NCBI GenBank assembly: GCA_964343305.1
Contig: CAYFJO010000055.1
Location: forward strand, 1-38,257
Direction: 5' to 3'
Length of the DNA stretch: 38,257 bases
Source: CAYFJO01 sp964343305
GTDB lineage: Bacteria; Planctomycetota; Planctomycetia; Pirellulales; Pirellulaceae
In this document: piece by piece, positions 23,841 through 32,505 of the stretch
Layout: each line of letters begins with the position of its first letter
How positions within the stretch are numbered: position 1 is the first letter of the stretch
Translations under genes and position numbers: made by a program
Notes under the pieces: model-generated
What the model saw: only the letters and a program-made list of their open reading frames with translations
Told to the model about the DNA's origin: nothing
The model's database searches: none

Positions 23841-23961
23841 CGAATACGAGCGACCAGATCAATGTAGCCAAGCGAGGCGTTGCCGGGTTTGGGTTTGATC
23901 CGTTGCGTTTGTCATCTCGTTCGATGCGGTTGATTTGTCTTGGGCGAGCTGTTGGTCGGAA

Positions 23962-24011
23962 GGATTGCTAATCCGTCTGTCTTGATGGCGGACGGATTGG
24001 CAATCCGTCCT
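23962..24011. repeat. REP-like paired palindrome (GACGGATT family), copy 1
   Basis: Left hairpin GGATT-gct-AATCC (23962-23974) and right perfect palindrome GACGGATTG-g-CAATCCGTC (23991-24009) in the gap between ptsH and the DUF2344 gene. Same family and layout as the copies at 29959-30014 and 32351-32407. Confidence 0.7.
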
Positions 24012-24043
24012 ACTATCCTCGCCGGTTTACGAATTGTTATGTG

Positions 24044-24352
24044 CTAATTGTTTTCTTCAGTGGCCTCGGAGGCCGCACTGTCGCGGAAGTCTTTTTCCAC
24101 CAGTTCGACCAAAGCGCTAATGGCGTCTTCGGCGTCTTGTCCGGTTGCTTCGATTTCCACTTCGGTGCCATTTTCGATTGCGAGCGTGGCGATGTCCAAA
24201 ATACTCTTGCCGTCAACACGCTCGGCGTCCTTAATAATCTCGATGGTGGCGTCGAATTTGCCCGCCAATTCGACAAACTTGTACGCAGGACGAAGGTGCA
24301 ATCCCTGGGGATTGGTTACGACGACCTTTTGTCTTGCGATGGTTTCCGACAT
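24044..24352 (-). CDS. ptsH: HPr phosphocarrier protein
   Basis: 102 residues. It carries phosphate from enzyme I to EIIA proteins. The phosphorylatable histidine is H19 in G-L-H-L-R-P-A, and S50 in V-D-G-K-S-I-L-D-I-A occupies the regulatory Ser46 position of classical HPr. A short acidic C-terminal tail (D-S-A-A-S-E-A-T-E-E) is extra compared with the usual 85-90 residues. It lies downstream of ptsN and hpf, as in nitrogen-type PTS loci. No enzyme I, HPr kinase or sugar permease gene is in the window, so a regulatory rather than sugar-transporting role is likely. Confidence 0.95.
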   Translation of the reverse strand: MSETIARQKVVVTNPQGLHLRPAYKFVELAGKFDATIEIIKDAERVDGKSILDIATLAIENGTEVEIEATGQDAEDAISALVELVEKDFRDSAASEATEENN

Positions 24353-24445
24353 GACTTCTTTCGTCTCTGGTCATCTGTCACTTGTCATTGGCAACGATCG
24401 CGACGATTGTCGCGTACGACTTGCCTGGACCTGGAGCAATTTCCA

Positions 24446-24922
24446 CTACGAAACAAACTGGTTGTTGTCTGCTTCTTCCAGCAATTGCTGGATGTCTTCC
24501 GCAGTCTTGGACTGCTTGAGAAACCGGCAAAACGTCTCGTCGCGAAGTTGTCTGGAGATGTTTTCCAACGCACGAAGGTGGTCGCCGGGACGATCGGGTG
24601 GTGAAATCAACAGAAAGAAGAGTTGTACTTTTTCGCCGTCCAGGCTTTCGAAGTCGACGCCTTCCGTGCTGACGCCGACCGTGCCCACCAGTTTATCCAC
24701 ACTGGGATGCTTCGTATGGGGAACGGCGACGCCTCGGCCGATGCCGGTGCTGCCCAGTTCCTCACGTTTCATAATCGCTTCGACAATGCTGTCTTTTTCG
24801 TCGCCGTTGATCTGGCCGCTGCCGGCCAACGCGTCGACTAACTCTTGGATCACTTCCTCTTTGTCCTCGGCCTGCAATTCAGCTCGAATCGCGTCCAGAT
24901 GTACAAAGTCGCTGAACTTCAT
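24446..24922 (-). CDS. ptsN: PTS EIIA-Ntr-like protein (PtsN)
   Basis: 158 residues from the ATG at 24922, preceded by AGGAAA; the open frame further upstream runs through a long inverted repeat and is not coding. EIIA type-2 (fructose/mannitol/Ntr) fold: K-R-E-E-L-G-S-T-G-I-G-R-G-V-A-V-P-H-T with phospho-acceptor H69, then L-F-F-L-L-I-S-P-P-D-R-P-G-D-H-L-R-A-L. It accepts phosphate from HPr and probably acts as a regulator. The neighbours hpf and ptsH on the same strand reproduce the usual rpoN-hpf-ptsN-ptsH order without rpoN. Confidence 0.93.
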   Translation of the reverse strand: MKFSDFVHLDAIRAELQAEDKEEVIQELVDALAGSGQINGDEKDSIVEAIMKREELGSTGIGRGVAVPHTKHPSVDKLVGTVGVSTEGVDFESLDGEKVQLFFLLISPPDRPGDHLRALENISRQLRDETFCRFLKQSKTAEDIQQLLEEADNNQFVS

Positions 24923-24960
24923 GTGATGTTTCCTTTCGTTGCGGCGGGGCGACGCGACTC

Positions 24961-25044
24961 GACTTCGGAAGTTCTCTTCAACTTCTGAAGTCTGACGGCT
25001 GTGTGCCAATCAGACTTCCGAAGTTTCGGAAAACTTCGGAAGCC
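24961..25044. repeat. 35-bp inverted repeat between hpf and ptsN
   Basis: Arms 24961-24995 and 25010-25044 (14-nt loop) pair over most of 35 positions and contain repeated CTTCxGAAG motifs, so each arm can also form small hairpins. It fills nearly all of the 136-bp gap between the hpf stop and the ptsN start and may uncouple their expression. Confidence 0.7.
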
Positions 25045-25058
25045 AACGCATTGCAACA

Positions 25059-25421
25059 TCAATTGGTGTCGGCATCCGACTCGGTTGGCTCAACGTCCGT
25101 TTCCGTGTCGAGGTGTTTGACCCCCGTCGCTCGATGATTCGTCAATTTCTCTTTATGTTTCCGTAATTGTGTTTCTATTTTGTGTATGACGCTGTCCAAC
25201 GCGGCCATCAATTCGCCGGTGTCCGTTGCGACAAAGTCGTCGGTGTGTTCCGCCGACACTCGTAGTTCCACATCGGGACTCTCACGATGTTCTAAGTCGG
25301 CAGTCACATGGATGGCTGTCAGGCGATCAAAGATGCGGGATAGTTTTTGGACTTTTTCGCTGATTTTCTCTTGCGTGGCGGGATTCAGATCCCCGTGTCT
25401 CGCCGATATATCGATCTGCAC
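25059..25421 (-). CDS. hpf: Ribosome hibernation-promoting factor (short HPF/RaiA type)
   Basis: 120 residues from the GTG at 25421, chosen because a strong GGAGGAG (25430-25436) stands 8 nt upstream, giving V-Q-I-D-I-S-A-R-H-G. The longer frame would need a TTG lying upstream of that site. The domain is the beta-alpha fold of the YfiA/HPF family: E-K-V-Q-K-L-S-R-I-F-D-R-L, V-T-A-D-L-E-H-R and the final helix I-H-K-I-E-T-Q-L-R-K-H-K-E-K-L, which binds the decoding region of the 30S subunit. An acidic tail of about 25 residues replaces the long-form dimerisation domain. It is first in the hpf-ptsN-ptsH run. Confidence 0.92.
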   Translation of the reverse strand: MQIDISARHGDLNPATQEKISEKVQKLSRIFDRLTAIHVTADLEHRESPDVELRVSAEHTDDFVATDTGELMAALDSVIHKIETQLRKHKEKLTNHRATGVKHLDTETDVEPTESDADTN

Positions 25422-25700
25422 CTGCAGTTCTCCTCCAAAAATCAAACGCGGGAAATAGCAACCCGCTAAAAAACAAAACTGGTCGGTCGGTGACGACGCA
25501 ACCAGTACTGCTACAGAACTATTCTACAACTCCCGTACCAGAGCCACAAATCCAAATCAACGGAAGGTTTGAAATGCACTCAAAATGCCTGAAAATCCCA
25601 GTTTAAGCAATCACACGCTTGACGAAAGGGGACGAACCGGCTTTGGTATGGGGACTCACTGCCGCACTTCAAATAGACAGAATTTGGCGGAAACCGATAA

Positions 25701-27458
25701 ATGGACCCTACTTTCCAGGCGTTTTTGGCGGCATTGCCAATCCTGCTTGCTGCGCTGTTACTCATCGGTTTTCGAATTGCGGCGAAATGGGCGATGCCGG
25801 TTGTTTATGTCACAACGGTTTTGATTGCGGTTTTTGGATGGAACGTCGCCTGGGCGCGAGTTGCCGCATCGTCCATCGAAGGCTTGTTCGTCACCTTCGA
25901 TCTGCTGTTGATCATTTTCAGCGCGATCCTGCTCCTGAAAACACTCGAACAGTCCGGCGCCATTGCGGCCATCCGCAAAAGTTTTCATAACGTGAGCGGC
26001 GACCGCCGAGTGCAGGTCGTCATCGTCGCCTGGCTGTTCGGCTCATTCATCGAAGGTGCCTCCGGTTTCGGAACACCCGCCGCCATCGCTGCACCGCTGT
26101 TGGTCGCACTCGGTTTTCCGCCCGCGTGTGCCGTCATGCTGGGCATGATGATTCAGAGCACGGCGGTCACGTTCGGCGCGGTCGGCACACCCGTCTTGGT
26201 TGGAGTCAATGCCGGCTTGGGTGACGTCGACACCGCCTACTTACAAGCTGTGACGATTCGCGCCGCAACGATCCACGCCATCACCGGCACGTTGATGCCA
26301 ACACTGATGATCATGATGATGACTCGCTTCTTCGGCGACAAACGCAGTTGGACGGAAGGGCTCTCGATTTTTCCGTTCACACTGTTCGGCGGACTGGCGT
26401 TCACAATCCCCTATCTTTTAACGGCGATCTTTCTTGGCCCGCACTTTCCGTCGCTCTTGGGAGGCATGATTGGTTTGGCAATCGTCACGACCGCCGCGCG
26501 CGGCGGTTTCTTGTTGCCCAAAGACAATTGGGACTTTGCCAAACCGGCGACGTGGCCCGGCGACTGGCAAAGCAGTGTCACGATCGAAATCAAGGAGGAC
26601 CAGGACGCACGGCCGATGTCAACTTGGCTGGCGTGGACACCGTATCTCTTGGTCGCCGTGCTGCTGGTCGTAACACGCGTTGACGACCTGCCGCTCAAGA
26701 AAACCCTGCTGTCGGCCAAGTTCGAAACCGTGCTGGCCTACGAACATGTTTTCGCTCGATCGCATCAGTACGATGAATCCGGCAACTTGACCATCCACTT
26801 TTTCAACGGCAATACCAGCGAACTGGGCGCCGGCCAAATCAAGGCTGCAAAGAGTTCCAAGCAACTGCTTGTCGGCAAAACGACTCCGTTTTACTTGCCC
26901 GCCTTTGTTTTGTTCGTTGTCGTCGCGATCACATTCGTCGTCCACCGCATGAAACCGGCACAAATGGGTCGTGCCCTGACGGATTCCAGCCGCGTGCTAT
27001 TAGGTGCCGGTTTCGTGCTGGTTTTCACCGTGCCGATGGTCCGCGTGTTCATCAATTCCGGCGTCAACACGTCGGACCTGAGCAGCATGCCCGTCGCCAT
27101 GGCCCAGTGGGTCCGCGTGAACGTGGGAGCCGTTTGGCCAGCATTCGCGGGAATGATCGGAGCGTTGGGCGCGTTCATCGCCGGCAGCAATACAGTGAGC
27201 AACTTGATGCTGTCCGAGTTTCAACGCAGCGTCGCCCAACAGTTGTCTGTTTCGACGACGATGGTCGTGGCCCTACAAGCGGTCGGCGCGGCGGCCGGAA
27301 ACATGATCGCGATCCACAACGTCGTCGCCGCATCCGCGACCGTGGGATTCCTGGGCCGCGAGGGACAGACGTTGCGAAAGACGATTCTGCCAACCCTGTA
27401 TTACCTGGTCGTCATCGGGCTGCTTGGGATGTGCGCGGTCTACTGGATCGATATTTGA
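25701..27458 (+). CDS. lldP: L-lactate permease (LctP/LldP family)
   Basis: 585 residues, with about 12-14 membrane helices spread over the chain. Family hallmarks are the first helix block F-L-A-A-L-P-I-L-L-A-A-L-L-L-I-G, F-G-S-F-I-E-G-A-S-G-F-G-T-P-A-A-I near 115-130, F-G-A-V-G-T-P-V-L-V-G near 160, and A-F-I-A-G-S-N-T-V-S-N-L-M-L near the end. It should import lactate, possibly also glycolate, by proton symport. A periplasmic or cytoplasmic loop at about 330-390 is longer than usual. No lactate dehydrogenase gene is adjacent. A weak TTGACG at about 25619 may belong to its promoter. It converges on the next gene with only 7 bp between stops. Confidence 0.95.
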   Translation: MDPTFQAFLAALPILLAALLLIGFRIAAKWAMPVVYVTTVLIAVFGWNVAWARVAASSIEGLFVTFDLLLIIFSAILLLKTLEQSGAIAAIRKSFHNVSGDRRVQVVIVAWLFGSFIEGASGFGTPAAIAAPLLVALGFPPACAVMLGMMIQSTAVTFGAVGTPVLVGVNAGLGDVDTAYLQAVTIRAATIHAITGTLMPTLMIMMMTRFFGDKRSWTEGLSIFPFTLFGGLAFTIPYLLTAIFLGPHFPSLLGGMIGLAIVTTAARGGFLLPKDNWDFAKPATWPGDWQSSVTIEIKEDQDARPMSTWLAWTPYLLVAVLLVVTRVDDLPLKKTLLSAKFETVLAYEHVFARSHQYDESGNLTIHFFNGNTSELGAGQIKAAKSSKQLLVGKTTPFYLPAFVLFVVVAITFVVHRMKPAQMGRALTDSSRVLLGAGFVLVFTVPMVRVFINSGVNTSDLSSMPVAMAQWVRVNVGAVWPAFAGMIGALGAFIAGSNTVSNLMLSEFQRSVAQQLSVSTTMVVALQAVGAAAGNMIAIHNVVAASATVGFLGREGQTLRKTILPTLYYLVVIGLLGMCAVYWIDI

Positions 27459-27465
27459 GCCGTGT

Positions 27466-28342
27466 TTACGGCAATGTCACGGCCGGCTTCGCAACACCCG
27501 TGGGCAGCGGCAATGTTGGTGGTGTCGCGTAAGTGATTTCGCCTTTCTCGGCCATGTCTCGCCATTTGGCGACCTTGGGCGCTCGGCGGCGATCTGTGAC
27601 GTGCGGCTGATAGAAATTCATCTTCCCTGTGATGCGATACAGGTTGATGAACGCTAGCACGCGGAAATCCAAGTCGAGGCTTTCCAGATCGTCCACCAAT
27701 TTCGCTGCCCCCAACTCGACGAGCTGATCTTCGTCGTATCCCCACAGCAAACGATAGAGTTTTTCGCCGTCTTCGCCACGCAGTTTTTCGAAGGCCAGGC
27801 GAACAGCCGCCGCAGATTCCGGTCCGCGAGCGAGAGCTTCTTGAGCACTTGCAAAACCCGCGTCCCAAAACGATCGGTTCTCGTCGTTGCTCAGCGATGC
27901 GACAAACGATTCGTGGCGATCGAGGTACGACAAACTGCGCGAGGCCAGCATGCGAATCTCGACGTCTTCGTCTTTGGCACGCTCGACCAATGAAACGACC
28001 AGCGGGCGGTCGTACTCCAGTTCTTGGTCCAGGTTCTCGGATGCCAGACGGTCGATCAAAGCCAAGTCGGTGGAGCCAATCCATTTTGATGGGGTCTCCA
28101 GGACGATCGTTTGGCCCAGTTTATCGTCGACCATGACATAGACTTCGCCAGCTTCCAACTCGAAGATATCGTCGCCCAACGCCCATTGAACTTTACCGGC
28201 GCTGGCTTCAATTTGAGCGATCGAGCGGATTGTCGCTGTCTCCGGGTCGGTGCCGGGGGCTCGATAGTTTTTCACTTCGATAGCGACCGAAGCGTCGGCA
28301 GTGGCAAAGGTCAGCACACCCTCGCGACCGTTGACATTCAAT
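27466..28342 (-). CDS. C-terminal part of anti-sigma-like membrane protein (cut by assembly gap)
   Basis: About 291 codons running from the gap edge to a TAA. The first codon near the gap is TTG and there is no start-like context, so this is the continuation of the gene beginning at 29608, not a gene of its own. Near the gap it has a beta-rich FecR-like stretch (L-T-F-A-T-A-D-A-S-V-A-I-E-V and G-D-D-I-F-E-L-E-A-G-E-V-Y-V-M-V). It continues with HEAT-like helices (R-M-L-A-S-R-S-L-S-Y-L-D, A-F-E-K-L-R-G-E-D-G) and a proline-rich end. Reading through the 100 N changes frame, so the gap length is not the true one. Confidence 0.75.
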
Positions 28343-28442
28343 NNNNNNNNNNNNNNNNNNNNNNNNNNNNNNNNNNNNNNNNNNNNNNNNNNNNNNNNNN
28401 NNNNNNNNNNNNNNNNNNNNNNNNNNNNNNNNNNNNNNNNNN
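28343..28442. other. Assembly gap (100 N)
   Basis: Exactly 100 unknown bases, the usual placeholder for a scaffold join of unknown length. It falls in the proline/alanine-rich spacer of a single gene; the two flanking reading frames are not in register across 100 bases. Confidence 0.98.
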
Positions 28443-29608
28443 GTGCCAGCCATATCGGGTTTGTCCGTGGTTTCCGCTTTCACGGGTGCTTTGGGCATGG
28501 GGGAGTCGGCTGGCATAGGCGGGTCGGCTGGCACGGGCGCGGCGTCATCCGCTGAGTCGGGTGCCGCATCCGGGGCAGGCAACGTGACACCCGGAATCTC
28601 AGCAGGAACCGGCGGGACATCGTCGCCGTCGTCGACGAGATCGTTCGTTGGTGCCTTTGCATTGACGTTGTCGTCCGGCACGACGGTGAATCCGTTGTCT
28701 TCTTTCGAATCGTTCGATTTGGGACGTTCAACGGTCTTCCAACCGGTGCCGCTGTTTGTGTCGGTTGAATCATCTTCGACGGGTCCCGCGACTTCGTCCG
28801 GATTCGAATCTGGGATGGCCATTTCGGGAAGCACGGAATCCGGCTGCTGAATCGGCGTGTCGGTCACCGGCGGTGGCTGTTGATTGCCGCCAAACAACGA
28901 GACGATTGTGCTTGGGCCAACGGCAAAAAACGCAACTGTCGCGATCAGAAACACTAAGGCAGCCGTGGCGATCAACGGAATGAACCTTTGCCAGCCGCTA
29001 GCACCCACATAGTCGGGCAAGTCAGGCAAGGCTACCTGATCGCGTTCTGGTTTGCTGCTCGGTTCGGGTTTCGGTTCAGGTTCTTTCGACGGTTCGGGAT
29101 CAGCGGAAGGCGCGGACGTGCTTGCAGTTTCGTTGGCAGGCGCGGTTGCCGCGGTGACTTGCGTTTCAGCGGGTTGAGTTTGCACTTCTGTCGAAGTTTG
29201 CGGTGATGATGTTTGAGTCGCTGCGCCCGATCCCAGCCCGTAGATGCGATCGCGCAAAGCTACTGAAACGTCAGCAGGTTCGCCCAGCACCAGCGCCAGC
29301 ACTTGGTGGCACGAAGCGACTTCGGCCAGATGGGAATCTGATTCAAGACAAACCTTTTCAAAATCGGGAACACGTTCGGCCGACAGTGTGCTGTCCAGGT
29401 ACTCTGAAACGGTGTTTGGATCTAGTCCCATACCTTTGCCTGCGAGCTTGGGAGCCGACAGCCGCAGCTTGCGAGTGACGTTGCGCAGCCGATGTACAAG
29501 GCCGCTGGCAAAATCGCTCTCCTCGATCTTTTGCCGAAGTTGTTCGGCATCGGACGGCTCCAGAACATCGTCCATATACGCCAGCATAGTTCTTAGCGTC
29601 AGTCGCAT
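28443..29608 (-). CDS. N-terminal part of anti-sigma-like membrane protein (cut by assembly gap)
   Basis: About 388 residues before the gap. The N-terminal cytoplasmic region (1-115) matches a recurrent planctomycete family: L-R-T-M-L-A-Y-M-D-D-V-L-E-P, then T-V-S-E-Y-L-D-S-T-L-S and S-D-S-H-L-A-E-V-A-S-C-H-Q-V-L-A-L-V-L-G-E-P. The arrangement recalls anti-sigma factors but lacks the H-x3-C-x2-C zinc motif. A Pro/Glu/Thr-rich linker (about 130-205) precedes one membrane helix (about 212-235), and a long acidic, proline-rich periplasmic spacer leads into the gap. No sigma factor gene is next to it. A role as a transmembrane regulator is inferred. Confidence 0.75.
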
Positions 29609-29702
29609 CGTGGGAAATTCCTCTATGTCGAAATAGTGGTTCGTCTGTTAAAGGAAATAGTGGCTGTGGCCGTCGATTTTCGTACAAAATAATCTTGAAG
29701 TA

Positions 29703-29882
29703 GTGGGCATCTCTTTGGGGTCGGGGATCGCATCGCGCAAATTGCGAGCAACACAAGACTTGCAACTTGCCATCGAGCAAATCAACAACGTAAACATGGC
29801 CATGGCCGCGGAGTGGGCCGAGCGCGGCAACAAAACGGGGGCCTTGCGTCTGTGGACTGAAGTGGAGCTCTTTACTGGCTGA
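29703..29882 (+). CDS. Possible small ORF (59 codons)
   Basis: From a GTG at 29703 the frame reads a plausible protein with a helical, evenly mixed second half: A-T-Q-D-L-Q-L-A-I-E-Q-I-N-N-V-N-M-A-M-A-A-E-W-A-E-R-G-N-K-T-G-A-L-R-L-W. There is no good ribosome-binding site and the frame is open only from a TAG near 29660. It may be a small gene or the tail of a decayed one. It is divergent from the anti-sigma-like gene. Not recognised; low confidence. Confidence 0.3.
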   Translation: MGISLGSGIASRKLRATQDLQLAIEQINNVNMAMAAEWAERGNKTGALRLWTEVELFTG

Positions 29883-29958
29883 GACGAAGTTCGTCGGCGA
29901 GCTGACGAAGAGATCGCTCAGTTACGCTCGCCATTTCAAGGTGGCGAAAGTGTCCGTA

Positions 29959-30014
29959 AGACGGATTGCCTAATCCGTCTACAAGTGACTATGGACGGAT
30001 TAGGCAATCCGTCC
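29959..30014. repeat. REP-like paired palindrome (GACGGATT family), copy 2
   Basis: Two 22-bp palindromes (29959-29980 and 29993-30014, core GACGGATTGCCTAATCCGTC and its complement) are reverse complements of each other apart from their end bases, with a 12-nt spacer. The right end touches the stop codon of the small membrane protein gene at 30014, so this element may also terminate that gene. Confidence 0.8.
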
Positions 30015-30343
30015 TACTTGTCGCGGCGAGTGTCTGGATCGAACGCAATGAGTGCTCCGATCGAGAGCAAGAGCTGCAACGTGGCGACCGCCAGCGGATG
30101 AACCGTCCAGCGAATCGTTCGCTCGTCCTCGTCGATTTCTTGGTCTGGCCGTTCAACATCCTTGCGCCAACCTTGGGCCGTGTAACGCCACTGTCCGAGC
30201 GAATCCTTGGCGGTCGTCTGCGTTTTGTGGTCCGCATCGGTGAGCGTCTGTTGATTCATCGCAATCCACACGATGGCGAGCACGAGAAACAGAGATGGGA
30301 GGAACCAGCGCACAAGTCGGACTGGTCGCAAGTCGTGCGCCAT
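30014..30343 (-). CDS. Small two-helix membrane protein
   Basis: 109 residues from an ATG. Membrane helices lie at about 8-28 (V-R-W-F-L-P-S-L-F-L-V-L-A-I-V-W-I-A) and 79-101 (H-P-L-A-V-A-T-L-Q-L-L-L-S-I-G-A-L-I-A-F). Between them is a polar stretch of about 50 residues with several charged residues, probably outside the cytoplasm if both termini are inside. Base and codon usage look like the neighbours. Its stop lies at the end of a palindromic repeat. No family recognised; it stands alone, divergent from the HDOD gene. Confidence 0.6.
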   Translation of the reverse strand: MAHDLRPVRLVRWFLPSLFLVLAIVWIAMNQQTLTDADHKTQTTAKDSLGQWRYTAQGWRKDVERPDQEIDEDERTIRWTVHPLAVATLQLLLSIGALIAFDPDTRRDK

Positions 30344-30575
30344 GGTCTAAAGACAAGTGAAAGTCTGAATTCCAACCAAACGCATGTTGCCGAAACGCAA
30401 CACACGAGCGGAATGCGTCGAAATACCGCAACATCCGCAAGAGCGATTTGCCGCGCTCCAAGAAGTGTCCTACGTTTCCAATGGAACGGCGTATTGTTGT
30501 AACAATATGATCTAACGACCCCAACAACTCGGGGCAGGGCGAACAAGAAGTTGCGTTTCTAAGGGTTATAGTGAA

Positions 30576-31487
30576 ATGAGCAGCGAATCGACGATTGATC
30601 TGAAGAAAATCCTTGCCGGGGCACAGCTTCCCGCGCTCCCACAAAGTGCCATTCGACTTTTGGAACTCTCCCAGGACCCAGAAAACGGTCCGGCCGAATT
30701 TGCTGTTCCTATCGAGTCGGACCCTGGCTTGACGGGTCAAGTTTTGAAGTTTGTGAATTCGTCCTACTTTGGTTTCGCGCGCGAGATTTCCAGCGTCAAA
30801 CTGGCCAATACTCTGGTTGGCATCCGCACGATCAAAAACTTTGCGTTGTGGAGTGCCGTGTTTAGCTTAATGCCCAATCCCAAGTGTGGGCCTTTCGATC
30901 TGAAATCGCTGTGGCAAGATTCGCTGCGGCGTGGTTTGTTCGCCCGCGCCATGGGCAAAGTCATGGGGCTTGGTGAAGCCGAGGATCTGTTTGCCGCCGC
31001 ATTGCTGCAAGACATGGCTGTGCCGTTGTTGGCCAAAGAGTTGCCGGAACAATACTTGGAGTTGCTCGAACAACGCCAGGAAGGCCGTCAGCGTCTGTCC
31101 AACCTGGAGCGCGAACGGTTTGGTTGGACACACGGCGACGCCGCGGCGGTGATGGCAAAGAGTTGGAGTTTGCCCGAGTACTTCGCCACGCTGATCGAAT
31201 CCCACGCTCAACTGGACGAATTGATGGCCTCTAGCGATGCCCAGCCGAGTCAGGTCGCCGTGGCGCTTTCATCGCATTTGCCGTCGATTCAAGATTCCAT
31301 TTGGGCCGACCGTGAGGACTTCGAAGCTGGGTATGCGTTCGCGCGAGTGAATGGGTCACCGGAATTGACCGACCTGTTGCAGCAGGTCGACGAGCAATTC
31401 CAGGAATTTGCTCCCGTTCTGAAATTGCAGGTTCCCGCCCAGACATTGGTCGCGGCCTACCACGAGTGTGCTGAAGTCGTGGCGTAA
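30576..31487 (+). CDS. HDOD-domain protein
   Basis: 303 residues, cytoplasmic. The HDOD domain spans about 15-215: L-P-A-L-P-Q-S-A-I-R-L-L-E-L-S-Q-D-P, then I-E-S-D-P-G-L-T-G-Q-V-L-K-F-V-N-S-S-Y-F-G-F and I-S-S-V-K-L-A-N-T-L-V-G-I-R-T-I-K-N-F-A-L. The later helices (F-A-A-A-L-L-Q-D-M-A, W-T-H-G-D-A-A-A-V-M-A-K-S-W) follow the HD-related pattern without the metal-binding HD pair, as usual for HDOD proteins. Such proteins act in signalling, often together with c-di-GMP or chemotaxis proteins, but no GGDEF/EAL or response-regulator domain is attached. ATG start; divergent from the small membrane protein gene. Confidence 0.92.
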   Translation: MSSESTIDLKKILAGAQLPALPQSAIRLLELSQDPENGPAEFAVPIESDPGLTGQVLKFVNSSYFGFAREISSVKLANTLVGIRTIKNFALWSAVFSLMPNPKCGPFDLKSLWQDSLRRGLFARAMGKVMGLGEAEDLFAAALLQDMAVPLLAKELPEQYLELLEQRQEGRQRLSNLERERFGWTHGDAAAVMAKSWSLPEYFATLIESHAQLDELMASSDAQPSQVAVALSSHLPSIQDSIWADREDFEAGYAFARVNGSPELTDLLQQVDEQFQEFAPVLKLQVPAQTLVAAYHECAEVVA

Positions 31488-31491
31488 TTGT

Positions 31492-31561
31492 GTAGGTCAG
31501 GCTCTGCCTGACAAAATCATTGCAGATTTTTTCACTACGCCTCAGGCGAAGCCCGACCTAC
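31492..31561. repeat. Nested palindrome GTAGGTC...GACCTAC
   Basis: Outer arms GTAGGTC (31492-31498) and GACCTAC (31555-31561). Inside are the hairpins GTCAGGC-tct-GCCTGAC and GCCTcAGGC. A further CAAGCG/CGCTTG hairpin follows around 31570-31585. It starts 5 bp after the HDOD stop and may end its transcript. Frames through it read like V-G-Q-A-L-P-D and are not genuine genes. Confidence 0.65.
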
Positions 31562-31778
31562 GGCTGCACAAGCGAGGACGCTTGTCCCACAGAAAACAGC
31601 CGCAAAGCTTGCCCAATTGCTTGCTGCCGAGTTTTCGGCGAATTCTTTTTTGGACACTTAGTCTCGGCCACGATTCAACTTGCGCGCGAAGTTTTGCCGT
31701 TCTCATTGGCAGGAACAAAACTGCGATTACAATGAACGTAGACGAAGGGGGCAAGTCGAACCATGTCAGGTAAAACTC

Positions 31779-32342
31779 GTGACCGATTACAAACGCACTC
31801 TAAGAAAGCAATTGCTAACCGAGGCCGAGGGCTATCTCGACTTGGCGACGGTGTTTGCGGATCAATGGGAGCTGTCTCCCGATGTGCGTGATCGGTTGAT
31901 GAATCGGGCCCTCGACGCTCTGAAAAAACTCGAAGGTTCGGGAAGTTGCCCCGGTCGCATGTTATATCTCAAGGGCCAGGCGCTGTCGGCGATGCAACGA
32001 TATCAAGACGCGGTTGCTCCGCTGGTCGAAGCTGCCAAATTCGACAATGAAAATATTCACGTGTGGCTCGCGCTGGGCTGGTGTTACAAGCGGCTGGGCC
32101 GGCTCGATTTGGCGATCGAGTCGCTGGAAGAAGCGTTGTGTGTCGACTCGGATGAAGCGATTTTGCATTACAACCTCGCTTGCTATTGGAGCCTGGCGAA
32201 CAACCCCAAGCTGGCCGTCTCCTTTCTAGCCAGCGCCCTTGATATCGATCCAAATTATCGAGAGTTGCTTGCCGACGAAACCGATTTCGACAACGTCCGT
32301 AACGATCCAGACTTTCTAGCGCTGACGACCGTGATCGTTTGA
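31779..32342 (+). CDS. TPR-repeat protein
   Basis: 187 residues from the GTG at 31779 (V-T-D-Y-K-R-T-L-R-K-Q-L-L). The longer frame from 31680 has no coding character and overlaps a short ATG frame ending TAA at 31773. TPR helices are visible from about 50 to 165: R-M-L-Y-L-K-G-Q-A-L-S-A-M-Q-R-Y-Q-D-A-V-A-P-L, then V-W-L-A-L-G-W-C-Y-K-R-L-G-R-L-D-L-A-I-E-S-L-E-E-A-L and I-L-H-Y-N-L-A-C-Y-W-S-L. The tail D-P-N-Y-R-E-L-L-A-D-E-T-D-F-D-N-V-R-N-D-P-D-F is a common end in such proteins. Cytoplasmic adaptor; partner unknown. Confidence 0.82.
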   Translation: MTDYKRTLRKQLLTEAEGYLDLATVFADQWELSPDVRDRLMNRALDALKKLEGSGSCPGRMLYLKGQALSAMQRYQDAVAPLVEAAKFDNENIHVWLALGWCYKRLGRLDLAIESLEEALCVDSDEAILHYNLACYWSLANNPKLAVSFLASALDIDPNYRELLADETDFDNVRNDPDFLALTTVIV

Positions 32343-32350
32343 AAACGCTG

Positions 32351-32407
32351 TAGGACGGATTTCTAATCCGTCCATTCCCACAACAGACGGATTGGCAATC
32401 CGTCCTA
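32351..32407. repeat. REP-like paired palindrome (GACGGATT family), copy 3
   Basis: Left palindrome 32351-32373 (TAGGACGGATT...AATCCGTCC) and right palindrome 32385-32407 (GACGGATT-g-g-CAATCCGTCCTA) form an inverted pair 9 bp after the TPR gene stop. Same family as the copies at 23962 and 29959. Confidence 0.75.
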
Positions 32408-32505
32408 CGGCGCATCGATTCGCTTGCATCCTGAGGTGAATCGAGTATCTTAAACCCAATCGCAAACTCTCGGTTCGCTTTTCTCCTCGCACACGGAACG
32501 CAACA

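Noticed and set aside
24048..24926. Plus-strand ORF of 292 codons opposite ptsH and ptsN
   Set aside because: It crosses two identified genes and the gap between them on the opposite strand; Ser-rich composition typical of a shadow.
31468..31773. 101-codon ORF downstream of the HDOD gene
   Set aside because: It reads through a palindromic repeat and has no coding character; the V-G-Q-A-L-P-D start is a translated repeat.
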